A stretch of 64,000 bases of DNA from Cupriavidus pauculus (GCF_002858765.1 NZ_PJRP01000009.1:186001-250000); one strand, 5' to 3'; shown: positions 6,675 to 19,196, counted from the first letter of the stretch. The notes: generated by a model not told the origin, from the sequence alone. A program made the numbers and translations.

Positions 6675-8753
6675 TCAGTGCAACTGCCGGTAGATTTCCT
6701 CGGCCAGCGTGCGCGAAATGCCCTCCACGCTGGCCAGCTCGTCGATACTGGCGGCCATCACGCCGCGCAACCCGCCAAATCGCGTCAGAAGCTTCTGGCG
6801 CCGCCGCGCGCCCACCCCTTCGATTTCCTCCAGCCGCGACGTGGTGCGCGCCTTGGCCCGCTTGGCGCGCATGCCGGTGATCGCGAACCGGTGGGCCTCA
6901 TCGCGGACCTGCGCCACCAGCATCAATGCGGCGCTGCCCTGCCCTAGTTCGAGCGACGGACGCCCGTCGGCAAACACCAGCGTCTCCAGGCCCACCTTGC
7001 GCCCCTCGCCCTTGGCCACGCCAACCAGCAGGCCAATATCGAGACCAAGCTCCTCGAATACCTGGCGCGCCACCTCGACCTGCCCCTTGCCGCCATCGAT
7101 CAGCACCACGCGCGGCATGCGGGGCACGCCTTCGGCACCTGCGGCGTTCGGGTCGCCGCCATCTTCCTGGATCTGCTCGACCAGCTTCTGGTAGCGGCGC
7201 GTCAGCACCTGGCGCATGGCCGCGTAGTCGTCGCCGGGCGTGATATCGGTGATATTGAAGCGCCGGTACTCGCTGTTCTGCATCTCGTGGTGATGAAACA
7301 CCACGCACGACGCCTGCGTGGCCTCGCCTGCCGTGTGGCTGATGTCGAAGCACTCGATACGCAGCATGGCCAGGTCTTCCATGTCGAGGCCGATGGTCTC
7401 CGCCAGCGCGCGCGTGCGGGCTTCCTGGCTACCCTGTTCGGCCAGGCGCCTGGCCAGTGCCAGGCCGGCACCTTGCGCGGCCATCTCCAGCCACACCTTG
7501 CGCTGCCCCTGGGGTTGGCGCACCAGGGCCACCTTGCGACCGGCCTGCATCGACAGCGCCTCGACCACCGCACCGTCGGCCGGCAGATGGCTGACCACGA
7601 CGATCGGCGGCGGCGCCTGATCCAGATAGTGCTGGATCATGAACGCGGACAGCACGCGCGCGGCGATACGGTCCACCGACAGCGGCCCCGTATCGGCCGT
7701 GGCGGGAGGTTCGGCTGCCGCCTGACCGTCCGGCACCTCGGATATTTCGGATGCCTCCGCAGTATCGTCGCTCTCCTCGACGATCATCGCCGCCTCATCG
7801 GCATGGGCCGGAAAGTAGGCCTTGTCGCCCAGATGCCGCCCGCCCCGGACCATCGCCAGGTTCACACAGGCCCGACCGCCCTGCACGGCCACAGCCAGCA
7901 CGTCGATATCGCGCGCCTGGCCCACTTCCTCCACGGCCTGCCGCTTGAGCACCGTCGACAGCGCCCCAATCTGGTCGCGCACGGCGGCGGCCTGCTCGAA
8001 CTGCAACTGCATCGCGTGCGATTCCATCTTCTGCTGCAGGCCTTCGAGCACCTCGGTCTCGCGGCCCTGCAGGAAGCTGGCGGCGTTGCCCACGTCACGG
8101 GCATAGTCTTCCTGCGAAATCGCGCTCACGCAGGGCGCCGTGCAACGATGGATCTGATGCAGCAGGCACGGCCGCGTGCGGTTGTTGAACACCGTGTCCT
8201 CGCAGGTGCGCAGTTGGAACACCTTCTGCAGGATCTGCATGCTCTCGCGCACCGCATGCGCACTCGGGAACGGGCCGAAGTACTGGTGCTTGCGGTCGGT
8301 CGCCCCCCGGTAATACGCCATGCGCGGGAACTTGTGACCCGTCAGCTTCAGGAACGGATACGACTTGTCGTCACGGAACAGGATGTTATAGCGCGGCGCC
8401 AGTGCTTTGATGAGATTGTTCTCAAGCAGCAGCGCCTCGGCTTCGGTCCGCACGACGGTCGTTTCGATCCGCGCGATCTTGCCCACCATCATGGCGATGC
8501 GCGGCGACAACTGCGTCTTGTTGAAGTAGCTCGATACCCGCTTCTTCAGGTCGCGCGCCTTGCCCACGTAGAGCACGTTGCCATCGGCGTCGAAATACCG
8601 ATAGACACCGGGCAGCCCAGGCATCCGCGCCAGGATCGGACGCGGATCGAAGTCCGGCACTTGGGGGGGCTCCAGCGCCTGCGCTTCGGTCGAGGCGGCT
8701 TCGGATTCGGACATCACGGGGTCGGTCTGGGGGACGGGTTCCTGCTCGGGCAT
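6675..8753 (-). CDS. uvrC: Excinuclease ABC subunit C (UvrC)
   Basis: UvrC makes both incisions flanking DNA damage in nucleotide excision repair, acting with UvrA and UvrB. The 692-residue protein has the N-terminal GIY-YIG nuclease domain (GVYRYFD...VLYVGKA, about residues 48-70), a UVR interaction motif near 220, and the RNase H-like nuclease domain with ECFDISHT and [11 protein letters not shown]-terminal helix-hairpin-helix pair ([31 protein letters not shown]) closes it. It is longer than the E. coli protein (610). An acidic, Ala/Glu-rich insert at about residues 318-357 (coded near 7683-7803) and a roughly 35-residue acidic N-terminal leader account for much of this. Neither ATG 8753 nor ATG 8714 has a clear ribosome site, so the exact start is uncertain. 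Confidence 0.95.
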   Translation of the reverse strand: MPEQEPVPQTDPVMSESEAASTEAQALEPPQVPDFDPRPILARMPGLPGVYRYFDADGNVLYVGKARDLKKRVSSYFNKTQLSPRIAMMVGKIARIETTVVRTEAEALLLENNLIKALAPRYNILFRDDKSYPFLKLTGHKFPRMAYYRGATDRKHQYFGPFPSAHAVRESMQILQKVFQLRTCEDTVFNNRTRPCLLHQIHRCTAPCVSAISQEDYARDVGNAASFLQGRETEVLEGLQQKMESHAMQLQFEQAAAVRDQIGALSTVLKRQAVEEVGQARDIDVLAVAVQGGRACVNLAMVRGGRHLGDKAYFPAHADEAAMIVEESDDTAEASEISEVPDGQAAAEPPATADTGPLSVDRIAARVLSAFMIQHYLDQAPPPIVVVSHLPADGAVVEALSMQAGRKVALVRQPQGQRKVWLEMAAQGAGLALARRLAEQGSQEARTRALAETIGLDMEDLAMLRIECFDISHTAGEATQASCVVFHHHEMQNSEYRRFNITDITPGDDYAAMRQVLTRRYQKLVEQIQEDGGDPNAAGAEGVPRMPRVVLIDGGKGQVEVARQVFEELGLDIGLLVGVAKGEGRKVGLETLVFADGRPSLELGQGSAALMLVAQVRDEAHRFAITGMRAKRAKARTTSRLEEIEGVGARRRQKLLTRFGGLRGVMAASIDELASVEGISRTLAEEIYRQLH

Positions 8754-8919
8754 CGCGGGCGGATTGAACGAATTAGGTGCGCCATATGTGCGTCCGCGTG
8801 GGACGCTGGCCTAGAATCGCAAGTTTAGAGCAATTCGCCCGCGAGACTGCGGCGGCACGGGCGCGCCGCCGCGCGCCTTCGTCGTGTTGTCGTCGTATCT
8901 TCGCCATTTCCTTCGCACC

Positions 8920-10071
8920 ATGCCAATCCGTTCCTGGGACATTTTCTGTACCGTCATCGACAACTTCGGGGACATTGGCGTGTGCTGGCGGCTGGCCCGC
9001 CAGCTGGCACAGGAGCACGGACACGCGGTGCGTCTGTGGGTGGATGACCTGACCAGCTTTGCCCGGCTTGCGCCGGAAATCGACCCCGCCGCCACGCATC
9101 AGCGCTTGTCCGGTGTAGATGTCCGCCGCTGGGATCCACGGCCCGACGCGCCTTTCGACGCCCCAGCGCCGCACGACGTGGTGATCGAGGCGTTTGCCTG
9201 CCACCTGCCCGAATCGTTCCTGGCGGCCATGGCCGCCGCGCCGCGCAAACCGGTCTGGATCAACCTGGAGTATCTGAGCGCAGAGGACTGGGTCAGCGAC
9301 CACCACGCCATGGCGTCGCCCCATCCGCGCCTGCCACTGACCAAGTTCTTCTTCTTCCCGGGCTTTGCACGTGGGACGGGCGGCCTGTTGCGCGAATCGA
9401 TGATCGGCGCATCGCGCGACGCCTTCCGCACCAGCCCCGCCGCGCAGGCCACGCTGTGGCACCGGCTCGGCGTCCAGCCGACCCCGGGCGCGCTCAAGGC
9501 CAGCCTTTTCGCCTATGAAAATCCGGCCACCCCCGCCCTGCTCGACCAATGGCGCGATGGCACCACGCCCGTCGAGTGCTTCATCCCGCAGGGGCTGGCC
9601 GCGACGCAGGTCGGCCAGTGGCTGAACGCGGCGCCCACGCCAGGCACCACGCACCATCGCGGCAACCTGATCGTCCATGGCATTCCGTTTGTCCGCCAGG
9701 AACACTACGACGAACTGCTCTGGGCCTGCGACGTCAATTTTGTACGGGGCGAGGATTCCTGCGTGCGCGCCCACTGGGCCGCGCGGCCAATGATCTGGCA
9801 CATCTACCCGCAGGACGACCAGGCGCACCACATCAAGCTCGATGCCTGGCTGACCCGCTTTGCACGGGCCGGCGTGGCGCCCGAGGCATCCGACGCCCTG
9901 ATCGCGTTTTCGCATGCGTGGAACGGCTACGGCACGGCACCCAACTGGGCGGCGTTGCACGCACAGCTGCCCGCCCTGACCGCCGGCATGGACCGCTGGC
10001 AGCGGCAGTTGCAGCACTTGGGCGACCTCGCAGCGAATCTCGTGGCTTTTAGCGAAAATCAGGTAAAATAG
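8920..10071 (+). CDS. earP: EF-P arginine 32 rhamnosyltransferase EarP
   Basis: EarP transfers rhamnose from dTDP-beta-L-rhamnose to Arg32 of elongation factor P, which EF-P needs to relieve stalling at polyproline in these bacteria. The 383-residue protein begins MPIRSWDIFCTVIDNFGD. The N-terminal IDNFGDIGVCWRLARQLA and the C-terminal donor-site region with NFVRGEDSCVRAHWAARP are family signatures, and the fold is GT-B. I start at ATG 8920 because the family begins there; an ATG at 8884 would add 12 unconserved residues. efp follows 134 bp downstream on the same strand, and EF-P here does have arginine at position 32, so enzyme and substrate are adjacent. Confidence 0.95.
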   Translation: MPIRSWDIFCTVIDNFGDIGVCWRLARQLAQEHGHAVRLWVDDLTSFARLAPEIDPAATHQRLSGVDVRRWDPRPDAPFDAPAPHDVVIEAFACHLPESFLAAMAAAPRKPVWINLEYLSAEDWVSDHHAMASPHPRLPLTKFFFFPGFARGTGGLLRESMIGASRDAFRTSPAAQATLWHRLGVQPTPGALKASLFAYENPATPALLDQWRDGTTPVECFIPQGLAATQVGQWLNAAPTPGTTHHRGNLIVHGIPFVRQEHYDELLWACDVNFVRGEDSCVRAHWAARPMIWHIYPQDDQAHHIKLDAWLTRFARAGVAPEASDALIAFSHAWNGYGTAPNWAALHAQLPALTAGMDRWQRQLQHLGDLAANLVAFSENQVK

Positions 10072-10205
10072 CCGGTTGATTTTGATGGCGAGCCAAGTTT
10101 CAAGGCCCAAGAACAAACTGCCGGCTGCGCGCCTTCGCCATACCGATTTCCGGGTGCTATCCCCTACCTTGTGCCCGGACCATTTTTTTCAGGAAGACAG
10201 TTCAG

Positions 10206-10766
10206 ATGAAAATCGCACAGGAACTCCGCGTCGGCAACGTGTTCATGATCGGTTCCGACCCGATGGTGGTTCAGAAGGCCGAGTACAACAAGTCGGGCCG
10301 TAACGCCGCCGTCGTCAAGATGAAGTACAAGAACCTGCTGACGGAAGCCCCGGGCGAGTCGGTCTTCAAGGCCGACGACAAGTTTGAAGTCGTGGTGCTG
10401 GACCGTCGCGAATGCACGTTCTCGTACTTCGCCGACCCGATGTACGTGTTCATGGACACCGAGTTCAACCAGTACGAAGTCGAGAAGGACAGCATGGGTG
10501 ACGCGCTGAACTACCTCGAAGACGGCATGGCTGTTGAAGTGGTGTTCTACAACGACAAGGCCATCTCGGTGGATATGCCGACCACGCTGGTCCGCGAGAT
10601 CATCTACACGGAACCGGCCGTCAAGGGCGACACCTCGTCGGGCAAGGTGCTCAAGGGCGCCAAGATCAACACCGGTTTCGAACTGCAAGTGCCGCTGTTC
10701 TGCAACATCGGCGACAAGATCGAAATCGACACGCGTACCGGCGAATACCGCAGCCGCGCCAACTAA
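10206..10766 (+). CDS. efp: Elongation factor P (Arg32 type)
   Basis: EF-P binds between the P and E sites of the ribosome and promotes peptide bonds in proline-rich stretches. The 186-residue length and three-domain sequence are standard. The modification loop reads KSGRN with Arg at residue 32 instead of the lysine of E. coli EF-P, the form modified by EarP. The C-terminal domain ends [18 protein letters not shown], typical of the family. The start is fixed by homology and by AGGAAG upstream. A hairpin terminator with a TTCG loop follows at 10787-10815. Confidence 0.98.
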   Translation: MKIAQELRVGNVFMIGSDPMVVQKAEYNKSGRNAAVVKMKYKNLLTEAPGESVFKADDKFEVVVLDRRECTFSYFADPMYVFMDTEFNQYEVEKDSMGDALNYLEDGMAVEVVFYNDKAISVDMPTTLVREIIYTEPAVKGDTSSGKVLKGAKINTGFELQVPLFCNIGDKIEIDTRTGEYRSRAN

Positions 10767-10786
10767 GCTTCACGGCGCCACGCGAT

Positions 10787-10815
10787 AAAAAAGGGCAGCT
10801 TCGGCTGCCCTTTTT
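10787..10815. terminator. Bidirectional terminator between efp and nagZ
   Basis: AAGGGCAGC-TTCG-GCTGCCCTT (10791-10812) is flanked by A-run on the left and T-run on the right, so it can stop transcription from both convergent genes. Confidence 0.92.
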
Positions 10816-10848
10816 GTCGTCTGCGGTTTGCCCGCCCCCGCCTGATCC

Positions 10849-11898
10849 TTACTTGATCAGATCCAGGTCCTTCAGCAGGCGCAGCGCGGCACGGTATTCG
10901 CCTTCTTGCTCGAGCTTGTTCCAGTCCAGCGGCTTCCGGCGGCCAAACAGCTTGCGGATACGGCGCTGCGACGTCTTCGAAATCGACGTATCGAGTTCCG
11001 AAAGCAGTTGGTCGGCCTTGTCCGGGTTGTTGCAGATCAAGACCATGTCGCAACCGGCATCGAGCGCGGCCTTGGCGCCCTGCGTGACGGTGCCGGCTAC
11101 GCTGGCGCCTTCCATGCTGAGGTCGTCGCTAAAAATCACGCCTTCAAAACCCAGCTGCGCGCGCAGGACGTCCTGGAGCCAGAAGCGCGAAAAGCCCGCT
11201 GGAGCCGGGTCCACCTTGGGGTAGATCACGTGCGCCGGCATCACCGAGGCCAGCGCCGGGCCCATCCAGTCATAGGGACGGGCGTCGTGCGCCAGGATCT
11301 CGTCGAGCTCGCGCTCGTCGACGGGCACCGCCACGTGGGAATCGGCTTCCACGTAGCCATGACCCGGAAAATGCTTGCCGCAATTGGCCATGCCGGCCAG
11401 CAGCAGGCCGTGCGTCAGATGGTTGGCCAGCATCGTGACCACGCGCGGATCGGCGTGGAAGGCACGGTCGCCGATCACGCCGCTGCGGCCGAAGTCCAGG
11501 TCGAGCACCGGCGTGAAGCTCAGGTCGATATCGCAGGCGCGCAGTTCGGCCGCCAGCACATAGCCGCAGGCGATGGCCGCCTTGGTGGCCATCAGCACGT
11601 CGCGGTCCCACAGCTGGCCCAGTTTGGCCATGGCGGGAAGGTGCGTGAAGCCGTCGGTCTTGGCGCGCTGAACGCGGCCGCCTTCGTGATCGATACAGAT
11701 CAGCACGTCGTCGCGCACATTGCGAATCGCACGCGTCAGCGTCACCAGCTGGGCGCGCGACTCGAAATTGCGCGCAAACAGGATCACGCCGCCCGTCAGG
11801 GGATGCGCGATGCGGCGCTCGTCTTCGGCATTGAGCTGCTTGCCCACCACGTCGAGCACCACGGGACCCGGACGCTTGCCGGAAACTTTATTGTTCAT
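10849..11898 (-). CDS. nagZ: Beta-N-acetylhexosaminidase NagZ
   Basis: NagZ is a cytoplasmic GH3 enzyme that removes N-acetylglucosamine from anhydromuropeptides during peptidoglycan recycling. The product feeds the AmpR/beta-lactamase signal where that circuit exists. The 349-residue protein has the KHFPGHG motif at residues 175-181 with the Asp/His pair that follows it, and the nucleophile motif FSDDLSM with Asp near 258. The N-terminus contains PVVLDVVG where many homologues have a Gly-rich LD(I/V)xG. It starts 6 bp before the acpS stop region in the downstream direction and is the last gene of the leftward lepA-to-nagZ block. Confidence 0.95.
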   Translation of the reverse strand: MNNKVSGKRPGPVVLDVVGKQLNAEDERRIAHPLTGGVILFARNFESRAQLVTLTRAIRNVRDDVLICIDHEGGRVQRAKTDGFTHLPAMAKLGQLWDRDVLMATKAAIACGYVLAAELRACDIDLSFTPVLDLDFGRSGVIGDRAFHADPRVVTMLANHLTHGLLLAGMANCGKHFPGHGYVEADSHVAVPVDERELDEILAHDARPYDWMGPALASVMPAHVIYPKVDPAPAGFSRFWLQDVLRAQLGFEGVIFSDDLSMEGASVAGTVTQGAKAALDAGCDMVLICNNPDKADQLLSELDTSISKTSQRRIRKLFGRRKPLDWNKLEQEGEYRAALRLLKDLDLIK

Positions 11899-11904
11899 AT
11901 CGGT

Positions 11905-12333
11905 TCAGTTCGAGGCTGGTTCAGGCAGCGGACCGGGCTGGGCCGTCCGCTCCGCGATCGCGAAGGCGACCGCATACTCATGTTCATCGCTGACACTGAC
12001 CCGAATGGTCAGGCCGCGTTCCCGAACCCAATCGGCCAGCTCACCCGTGCATTGCGGGGTGGGCTCGCCGGAGGGCAGGTTCAGCAATTCCATCGCGCGC
12101 CAGGTCATCGGCCAGCGCATGCCCAGCCCGATCGCCTTCGAGAAGGCCTCCTTGGCGGCAAAGCGTGTGGCCAGAAACGCCAGCCCACGCTTTTCGGAGC
12201 GCGCCTTGCGCGCGTGATAGATCTTGAGTTCGCGCGGGCCGAGCACCTTTTCGGCAAAACGGCCGCGCGTGCGATCCATCACGCCTTGCACGCGATCAAT
12301 CTGGATGATGTCGGTGCCGACGCCGTAGATCAC
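11905..12333 (-). CDS. acpS: Holo-[acyl-carrier-protein] synthase AcpS
   Basis: AcpS transfers 4'-phosphopantetheine from CoA to the serine of acyl carrier protein. The 142-residue protein begins (V/M)[13 protein letters not shown], with the metal-binding Asp of GTDI near residue 8. It contains [13 protein letters not shown], the second metal/CoA motif. The start is GTG at 12331-12333, overlapping the pdxJ stop codon as GTGA, a classic translational-coupling arrangement. Its substrate gene acpP is in the same window at 24995-25234. Confidence 0.93.
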   Translation of the reverse strand: MIYGVGTDIIQIDRVQGVMDRTRGRFAEKVLGPRELKIYHARKARSEKRGLAFLATRFAAKEAFSKAIGLGMRWPMTWRAMELLNLPSGEPTPQCTGELADWVRERGLTIRVSVSDEHEYAVAFAIAERTAQPGPLPEPASN

Positions 12334-13112
12334 GCCGCTTGCCCCGGCACGGAATAGCGGGTGCCCAGCCGCGCCGCCACCATGATGGCCTTCATCTCGC
12401 GCACGGCATTCTGCCAGCCGACGAACACCGCGTGCGCCACGATGGCGTGGCCGATGTTCAGTTCCTTGATGCCCGGCAGCGCGGCGATGCGCTGCACGTT
12501 CGTGTAATGCAGGCCATGGCCGGCGTTGACGATCAGGCCATGCTTCTGGCCAGCCATCACGCCCTCGGCCACGCGCTGAAACTCCGCTTCCTGCGCGTCG
12601 GCCGTGTGCGCATCGGCATAGGCACCGGTATGGATCTCGATCACCGGGGCCTTGCACGCCGCGGCGGCGGCAATCTGGTCAGGATCCGCGTCAATGAACA
12701 GCGACACGCGGATGCCGGCGTCGGCCAGTTGGCGGCACGCCGCGCTGACCTGCTCGAAATGGCCCGCCACGTCCAGGCCACCCTCGGTAGTGACTTCCTC
12801 GCGCTTTTCGGGCACCAGGCACACGTCCTGCGGCTTGATCTCGCACGCGATATCGAGCATTTCGGCAGTGATCGCGCATTCGAGATTCATGCGCGTGGCC
12901 AGCTTCGGCCGCAGCGCGCGCACGTCGGCATCGCGAATATGGCGGCGGTCTTCGCGCAGGTGCAGCGTAATCAGGTCGGCGCCGGCTTCCTCGGCCTGCA
13001 GCGCGGCCTGGATCGGGTCGGGATAGACGGTGCCGCGCGCATTGCGCAGCGTGGCTACGTGATCGATATTGACGCCAAGGTCAATGACCCCGGGATTCGC
13101 GTGGAAGATCAT
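12330..13112 (-). CDS. pdxJ: Pyridoxine 5'-phosphate synthase PdxJ
   Basis: PdxJ condenses 1-deoxyxylulose 5-phosphate with 3-amino-2-oxopropyl phosphate to form pyridoxine 5'-phosphate in the cytoplasm. The 260-residue protein shows [16 protein letters not shown] near the N-terminus, [12 protein letters not shown], and the phosphate-binding [12 protein letters not shown] near residue 190. All are standard for the family. It lies 27 bp after recO and overlaps acpS by 4 bp, the same recO-pdxJ-acpS order as in E. coli. Confidence 0.97.
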   Translation of the reverse strand: MIFHANPGVIDLGVNIDHVATLRNARGTVYPDPIQAALQAEEAGADLITLHLREDRRHIRDADVRALRPKLATRMNLECAITAEMLDIACEIKPQDVCLVPEKREEVTTEGGLDVAGHFEQVSAACRQLADAGIRVSLFIDADPDQIAAAAACKAPVIEIHTGAYADAHTADAQEAEFQRVAEGVMAGQKHGLIVNAGHGLHYTNVQRIAALPGIKELNIGHAIVAHAVFVGWQNAVREMKAIMVAARLGTRYSVPGQAA

Positions 13113-13139
13113 GCCGGCTTGCTCAGAGGGATTTGGGAA

Positions 13140-14021
13140 TCAAAGGTACTGCAGATCGATCAGGATCTGGCGCGTTTTCAGCGGCTCGCCCTGTAGATAA
13201 TAATGCAGCAGGAACCGCATCAGCGCGCGGCTTTGCGTAACCGTTTGTGCGCGCCCGTAGTCGTCCTGCGCCATGTCCAGCAGCGTCTGCCCCGACACCA
13301 CGGGCCAACTCGACGGATCGCTGGCATGCGCTCGCCGCACGCCGCGCTCCGGCTGGTAAACGTAATCGAGGCCGGGCTGCACCCGCTCGCCCGTCTTGAT
13401 GCATTGATCGAACGCTACCGCGAAACCGGTTTCCTGCAGCAGCACGCGCTCGAAGCCGCGCAGCACCAGACTGGCCGGCTCACCATGCGCCAGCCGCGTC
13501 AGCGTGATCATGTAGTGCTTGAACAGCGCAGGATGTGCGTCCTCGCGCGGGCAGAATCGCAATAGCAATTCATTCAAGTAGAAGCCCGACAGCAGCGCAT
13601 CGCCGGACAGCGGCAGCATGCCGCCCATGTACTCGGCTTTCGTGAGCGTCTTGACTTCGCCGCGCCCGGTCCACGACAACGAGATGGGATGAAAATGCTG
13701 CAGCACGGCGCGCAACGCCGAATGCGGGCGCTTGGCGCCCTTGGCGACCATCGCCATGCGTCCATGATCGCGCGTGAAGACGTCGAGGATCAGGCTGGTT
13801 TCGCGATAAGGGTAGGCGTGCAGCACGAAACCCGCCTCGTTGGTGACGCGCAATTCCGAGCGCGCCGGCACGATGCGCATCGCGCGGTCCATCATTTCGC
13901 GCCCGGCGGCCACGGCCGGACTCAGAGCAGGAATGGCGCCCGACTCCAGCACCTCGGCGGCCTCGTCGGCAATCGGATCGGCACTGCGCGCACGCGGCGC
14001 GCCGCGGCGCACGTCAGGCAT
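13140..14021 (-). CDS. recO: DNA repair protein RecO
   Basis: RecO works with RecR (and RecF) to load RecA on SSB-coated single-stranded gaps. The 293-residue protein has an OB-fold N-terminal part ([25 protein letters not shown] segment around residues 62-82) and the helical C-terminal part with [10 protein letters not shown]. An extra Ala/Arg-rich leader of about 55 residues precedes the OB fold compared with E. coli RecO, so the real start could be internal. I use ATG 14019-14021, 5 bp after the era stop codon, which fits translational coupling. The ends of era and recO are nearly joined. Confidence 0.92.
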   Translation of the reverse strand: MPDVRRGAPRARSADPIADEAAEVLESGAIPALSPAVAAGREMMDRAMRIVPARSELRVTNEAGFVLHAYPYRETSLILDVFTRDHGRMAMVAKGAKRPHSALRAVLQHFHPISLSWTGRGEVKTLTKAEYMGGMLPLSGDALLSGFYLNELLLRFCPREDAHPALFKHYMITLTRLAHGEPASLVLRGFERVLLQETGFAVAFDQCIKTGERVQPGLDYVYQPERGVRRAHASDPSSWPVVSGQTLLDMAQDDYGRAQTVTQSRALMRFLLHYYLQGEPLKTRQILIDLQYL

Positions 14022-14026
14022 CTTGC

Positions 14027-14965
14027 TCACTCGTAGCCGTAGGCGCGCAATCCGGCTTCGTTGTCGGCCCAGCCGCTCTTGACCTTGATCCACATTTCCA
14101 GGTAGACCTTGCCATCGAACAGCTTTTCCATGTCGAGGCGCGCCTCGGTGGAGATCTGCTTGAGCTTGCTGCCCTTGTTGCCGATGATCATGGCCTTGTG
14201 CGCGTCGCGCTCTACCAGGATCGTGGCGAAAATGCGGCGCAGCCGGCCTTCCGTCTCGAACTTGTCGATGACGACCGTGCTCGTGTACGGCAGCTCGTCG
14301 CCGGTCCAGCGGAACACCTTCTCGCGGATGATCTCCGATGCCAGGAAGCGCTCGCTGCGATCGGTCATCGCATCGACGTCGTACATCGGCTCGCCTTCCG
14401 GCAGGTAGGGCCGGATGATGGCCAGCAGGCGGTCGATGTGGTCGCGCGTCTTGGCCGACATCGGCACCACTTCCGTGAACGGGAAGCGCTGCCCCATCTG
14501 TTCCAGGAACGGCATCATCACTTCCGAACGGCCTTCGCCGATGCGGTCGAGCTTGTTGCAGACCAGCAGCACTGGCACGTTCTTGGGCAGCAGCGTCAAC
14601 ACCTTTTCGTCATCGGGGCCGAAGTAGCCAGCCTCCACGACGAACAGCACCACATCCACCGACGACAGCGTCGACGTGACCGCCCGGTTCAACGAGCGGT
14701 TCAAGGCGCTGGCATGGCGCGTCTGGAAGCCCGGTGTATCGGCGAACACGTACTGCGCGTCGTCGGTGGTCTGAATACCGACGATTCGATGGCGCGTGGT
14801 CTGGGCCTTGCGCGACGTAATACTGACCTTCTGGCCGACCAGCGCGTTCATCAGCGTGGACTTGCCCACGTTCGGGCGGCCAACGATGGCCACGGTGCCG
14901 CAGCGAAATGCCGGGGCGCCAGATGGGTCCGCCGCATCCTGCTGCGGAGGGAGAGATTCGGTCAT
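14027..14965 (-). CDS. era: GTPase Era
   Basis: Era is an essential GTPase that binds 16S rRNA near its 3' end and aids 30S assembly. The 312-residue protein has the G1 motif GRPNVGKST, the switch region [13 protein letters not shown] (G3) and NKLD (G4) in the first 180 residues. A C-terminal KH domain contains [16 protein letters not shown] short Pro/Ala-rich N-terminal tail of about 20 residues precedes the G domain. The start codon overlaps the rnc stop codon (ATGA, 14962-14965). Confidence 0.97.
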   Translation of the reverse strand: MTESLPPQQDAADPSGAPAFRCGTVAIVGRPNVGKSTLMNALVGQKVSITSRKAQTTRHRIVGIQTTDDAQYVFADTPGFQTRHASALNRSLNRAVTSTLSSVDVVLFVVEAGYFGPDDEKVLTLLPKNVPVLLVCNKLDRIGEGRSEVMMPFLEQMGQRFPFTEVVPMSAKTRDHIDRLLAIIRPYLPEGEPMYDVDAMTDRSERFLASEIIREKVFRWTGDELPYTSTVVIDKFETEGRLRRIFATILVERDAHKAMIIGNKGSKLKQISTEARLDMEKLFDGKVYLEMWIKVKSGWADNEAGLRAYGYE

Positions 14966-15732
14966 TCCTTCAACCTGAGAGACAACTGGGGATCCGGTGG
15001 TACCGGCTGCTTGCGTGTTTTGCCCGTTCGCTCGGCACGGCTGCGCTTGAGCAACTGGGGGACGAGCTTCTGGACTTCGTCCAGCGCGAGCTTGGCCGCC
15101 GCCTGCTCGGCCGCGCGGCGCGACGCGCCGGTGCCGAACACGCGCACCTCCAGTTTAGGCACGATGCACTCGACTTCAAATTGCTGGCTGTGCGCCGCAC
15201 CATGCGTGGCAATGACGTTGTACTGCGGCAGGGCAATCTTGTGACCCTGCAGGTACTCCTGGAGCAGCGTTTTGGCATCCTTGCCCAGCGTGCGCGGGTC
15301 CACCTGCTCCAGAATCGGGATATACAACTTACGGATCAACGCCCGGGCGGCGTCGAACCCGGCGTCGAGAAACACTGCGCCGACAATCGCCTCGAGCGCA
15401 TCGGCAAGAATCGACGGGCGGCGGAAACCGCCACTCTTGAGTTCGCCCTCGCCCAGGCGCAGCGCATCGGACAGCTGCAGCATCTGGGCGATCTCGTACA
15501 GGGCCTGCTGTTTGACCAGGTTGGCACGTACGCGAGACAGATCACCCTCATCCAGCTTGCCGAACATGCCATACAGCATGTCCGCCACCGCACAGTTCAG
15601 CACCGAATCGCCCAGGAATTCCAGGCGTTCGTTGTGCTGCGCGCTATGACTGCGATGCGTGAGCGCCTGCTGCAGCAATTCGGGCTTGCTGAATCGGTAG
15701 CCGAGACGTTGCTGCAAGGCGTCGAGGGTCAT
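14962..15732 (-). CDS. rnc: Ribonuclease III
   Basis: RNase III cleaves double-stranded RNA, including rRNA precursors and structured mRNA leaders. The 256-residue protein has the signature [11 protein letters not shown] (about residues 35-45) and the second acidic cluster [14 protein letters not shown]-terminal double-stranded RNA-binding domain includes [15 protein letters not shown] basic tail of about 30 residues follows. It is 4 bp downstream of the DUF4845 gene and overlaps era by 4 bp, the lepB-rnc-era arrangement of proteobacteria. Confidence 0.97.
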   Translation of the reverse strand: MTLDALQQRLGYRFSKPELLQQALTHRSHSAQHNERLEFLGDSVLNCAVADMLYGMFGKLDEGDLSRVRANLVKQQALYEIAQMLQLSDALRLGEGELKSGGFRRPSILADALEAIVGAVFLDAGFDAARALIRKLYIPILEQVDPRTLGKDAKTLLQEYLQGHKIALPQYNVIATHGAAHSQQFEVECIVPKLEVRVFGTGASRRAAEQAAAKLALDEVQKLVPQLLKRSRAERTGKTRKQPVPPDPQLSLRLKE

Positions 15733-15736
15733 GTCT

Positions 15737-16129
15737 TTACTGCGTTCCCGAATAGGTAATCAAAAAACTCAACGGACCGTAGATCTTGACTTCGGTCCGG
15801 TACTCGAAGCCGATCGAGCGAATACGCCCGGCTTCGTCTTCATTCACGTCCAGATCTTCGCCCCGGATCGAACTGATATTGTCGATCTGGGCCTGTTTGT
15901 CGAAATTGGCCGTAACGTCCTTGCGATTGCTCGACCGGTCCTTGGCGTAGGTAGTCGCGCGTTTGACCGACATATATTCCAGCATGCTGGGAATCGACTT
16001 CAGCGCCGGCAAGGCCACCGCCAACACCAGCGCAACCACCACCAGCATCGATCCCATCGAAAATCCGTGTGATTTATGAATCATAAATGAACGGACTTTC
16101 CCCCTCGTACCCAAAAACTTCTGACCCAT
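15737..16129 (-). CDS. DUF4845 membrane-anchored protein
   Basis: This 130-residue protein has one hydrophobic segment near residues 25-45 ([17 protein letters not shown]) and a soluble C-terminal part rich in charged residues. It matches the DUF4845 family, found in beta- and gammaproteobacteria almost always between lepB and rnc. Function is unknown. The ATG at 16127-16129 has GAGGG 6 nt upstream; an internal ATG at 16084 has a poorly spaced site. It is 4 bp upstream of rnc, so it is surely co-transcribed with rnc and era. Confidence 0.85.
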   Translation of the reverse strand: MGQKFLGTRGKVRSFMIHKSHGFSMGSMLVVVALVLAVALPALKSIPSMLEYMSVKRATTYAKDRSSNRKDVTANFDKQAQIDNISSIRGEDLDVNEDEAGRIRSIGFEYRTEVKIYGPLSFLITYSGTQ

Positions 16130-16180
16130 CGCGCTGCCCTCTATATTGAGTGTTTTGCGCTGCGTAGTGCCGTGAACGGC

Positions 16181-17080
16181 TTATTTGAACGACCCTACGC
16201 GCCCGAAATTGCCCAGATTCATCCAGATCATGAAGGCCTTGCCGACGATATTCTTGTCGGGTACGAAACCCCAATACCGGGAATCCAGACTGTTGTCACG
16301 GTTATCCCCCATGACGAAATAGTGACCTTCCGGCACTTTACACGTCAGCCCTTGCTGATTGTAAGTGCAGTTCTCGCGGAACGGAAAATCCGGATCGGCG
16401 CCAGCGACGAAGGCCGGACGATCCGTGTCGTTCAGAATGCCATGTTCGGGGCCGCCCGGCAGCTTTTCGGTGAAATGCTTTGAATAGGCCAGACGTTCTT
16501 CATCCAGGTAGTCGGGCAGCGCGCTGTAATCGGCCGGCTTGCCGTTAATGGTCAGCTTCTTGTTTTCGTAGCGCACCACGTCGCCCGGCACACCGATCAC
16601 ACGCTTGATGTAGTCAAGCGATTCGTCCTTCGGGTAGCGGAACACCATGACATCGCCGCGTTGCGGTTCACCCACGTCGATGATCTTCTTGTTCACCACC
16701 GGCAGGCGAATGCCGTAGTCGTACTTGTTCACCAGGATGAAGTCGCCAATCAGCAGTGTGGGGATCATCGAGCCCGACGGGATCTTGAACGGCTCCACGA
16801 CAAACGACCGCAGCACGAAAACCGCCAGGATGACCGGGAAGAAACTCGCCGAATACTCAAGCCACCACGGCTGGCGCATTTTCTCTTCCGCCAGCTTCGA
16901 GCGAGAGTGGTCCAGTTCCGTGCTGACCTGAACGGCCTGCATGTGCTGGCGCTGGGCATCGAATTCAGCCAGCGCCAGTTGCGTCACGCTGCGGCGTTGA
17001 CGCTCGAATACGAGCTTGTCCGCAACCCAGGCAATGCCCGTAATGACCACCAGCACAAAAAGGATCAGTGCGAAATTCAT
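16181..17080 (-). CDS. lepB: Signal peptidase I (LepB)
   Basis: LepB is the inner-membrane serine protease that removes signal peptides from exported preproteins. The 299-residue protein has two N-terminal membrane segments (about residues 4-24 and 80-93). The catalytic serine is Ser104 in PSGSMIPTL, the general-base lysine is Lys159 in YIKRVIG, and the box E-like GDNRDNSLDSRYWG is near the C-terminus. It lies 63 bp downstream of lepA on the same strand. Length and motif spacing are normal for betaproteobacteria. Confidence 0.97.
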   Translation of the reverse strand: MNFALILFVLVVITGIAWVADKLVFERQRRSVTQLALAEFDAQRQHMQAVQVSTELDHSRSKLAEEKMRQPWWLEYSASFFPVILAVFVLRSFVVEPFKIPSGSMIPTLLIGDFILVNKYDYGIRLPVVNKKIIDVGEPQRGDVMVFRYPKDESLDYIKRVIGVPGDVVRYENKKLTINGKPADYSALPDYLDEERLAYSKHFTEKLPGGPEHGILNDTDRPAFVAGADPDFPFRENCTYNQQGLTCKVPEGHYFVMGDNRDNSLDSRYWGFVPDKNIVGKAFMIWMNLGNFGRVGSFK

Positions 17081-17143
17081 GACGGCTTGGAGTGATGTCG
17101 ATTTGTTGGTATTGCCGGCTTGTTATCGCCAGAGCGCACGCGC

Positions 17144-18937
<1,794 letters not shown>

Positions 18938-19121
18938 CTAGTGATCTGGAAAACGCCAGCGCAGCCCGGCGAGCCAGGATGGCGCGGGCGCGGCAAAAAT
19001 TGGGGCGCACGATTTTGCGCCAATCCGCGATTTTACCGGATTTTCAAGGACTTCCGTCGCGCGAAATGCCTGTGTGCGCCGTGAATCCGGGTACTTTGGC
19101 ATGGCGCTTTCCGCACCTTGC

Positions 19122-19160
19122 CAAAAAACGATCGCGCCGGAGGGCATCCGGCGCGATCGG
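19122..19160 (-). terminator. Strong terminator of the rpoE-mucD operon
   Basis: A perfect 13-bp stem (19129-19141 with 19147-19159) with a 5-nt loop is followed on the minus strand by TTTTTTGG. It lies 37 bp after the mucD stop and separates the stress operon from lepA. Confidence 0.93.
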
Positions 19161-19196
19161 TCAACCTTCAGACGGCCGGGCCGGCCGCGCAATCCC

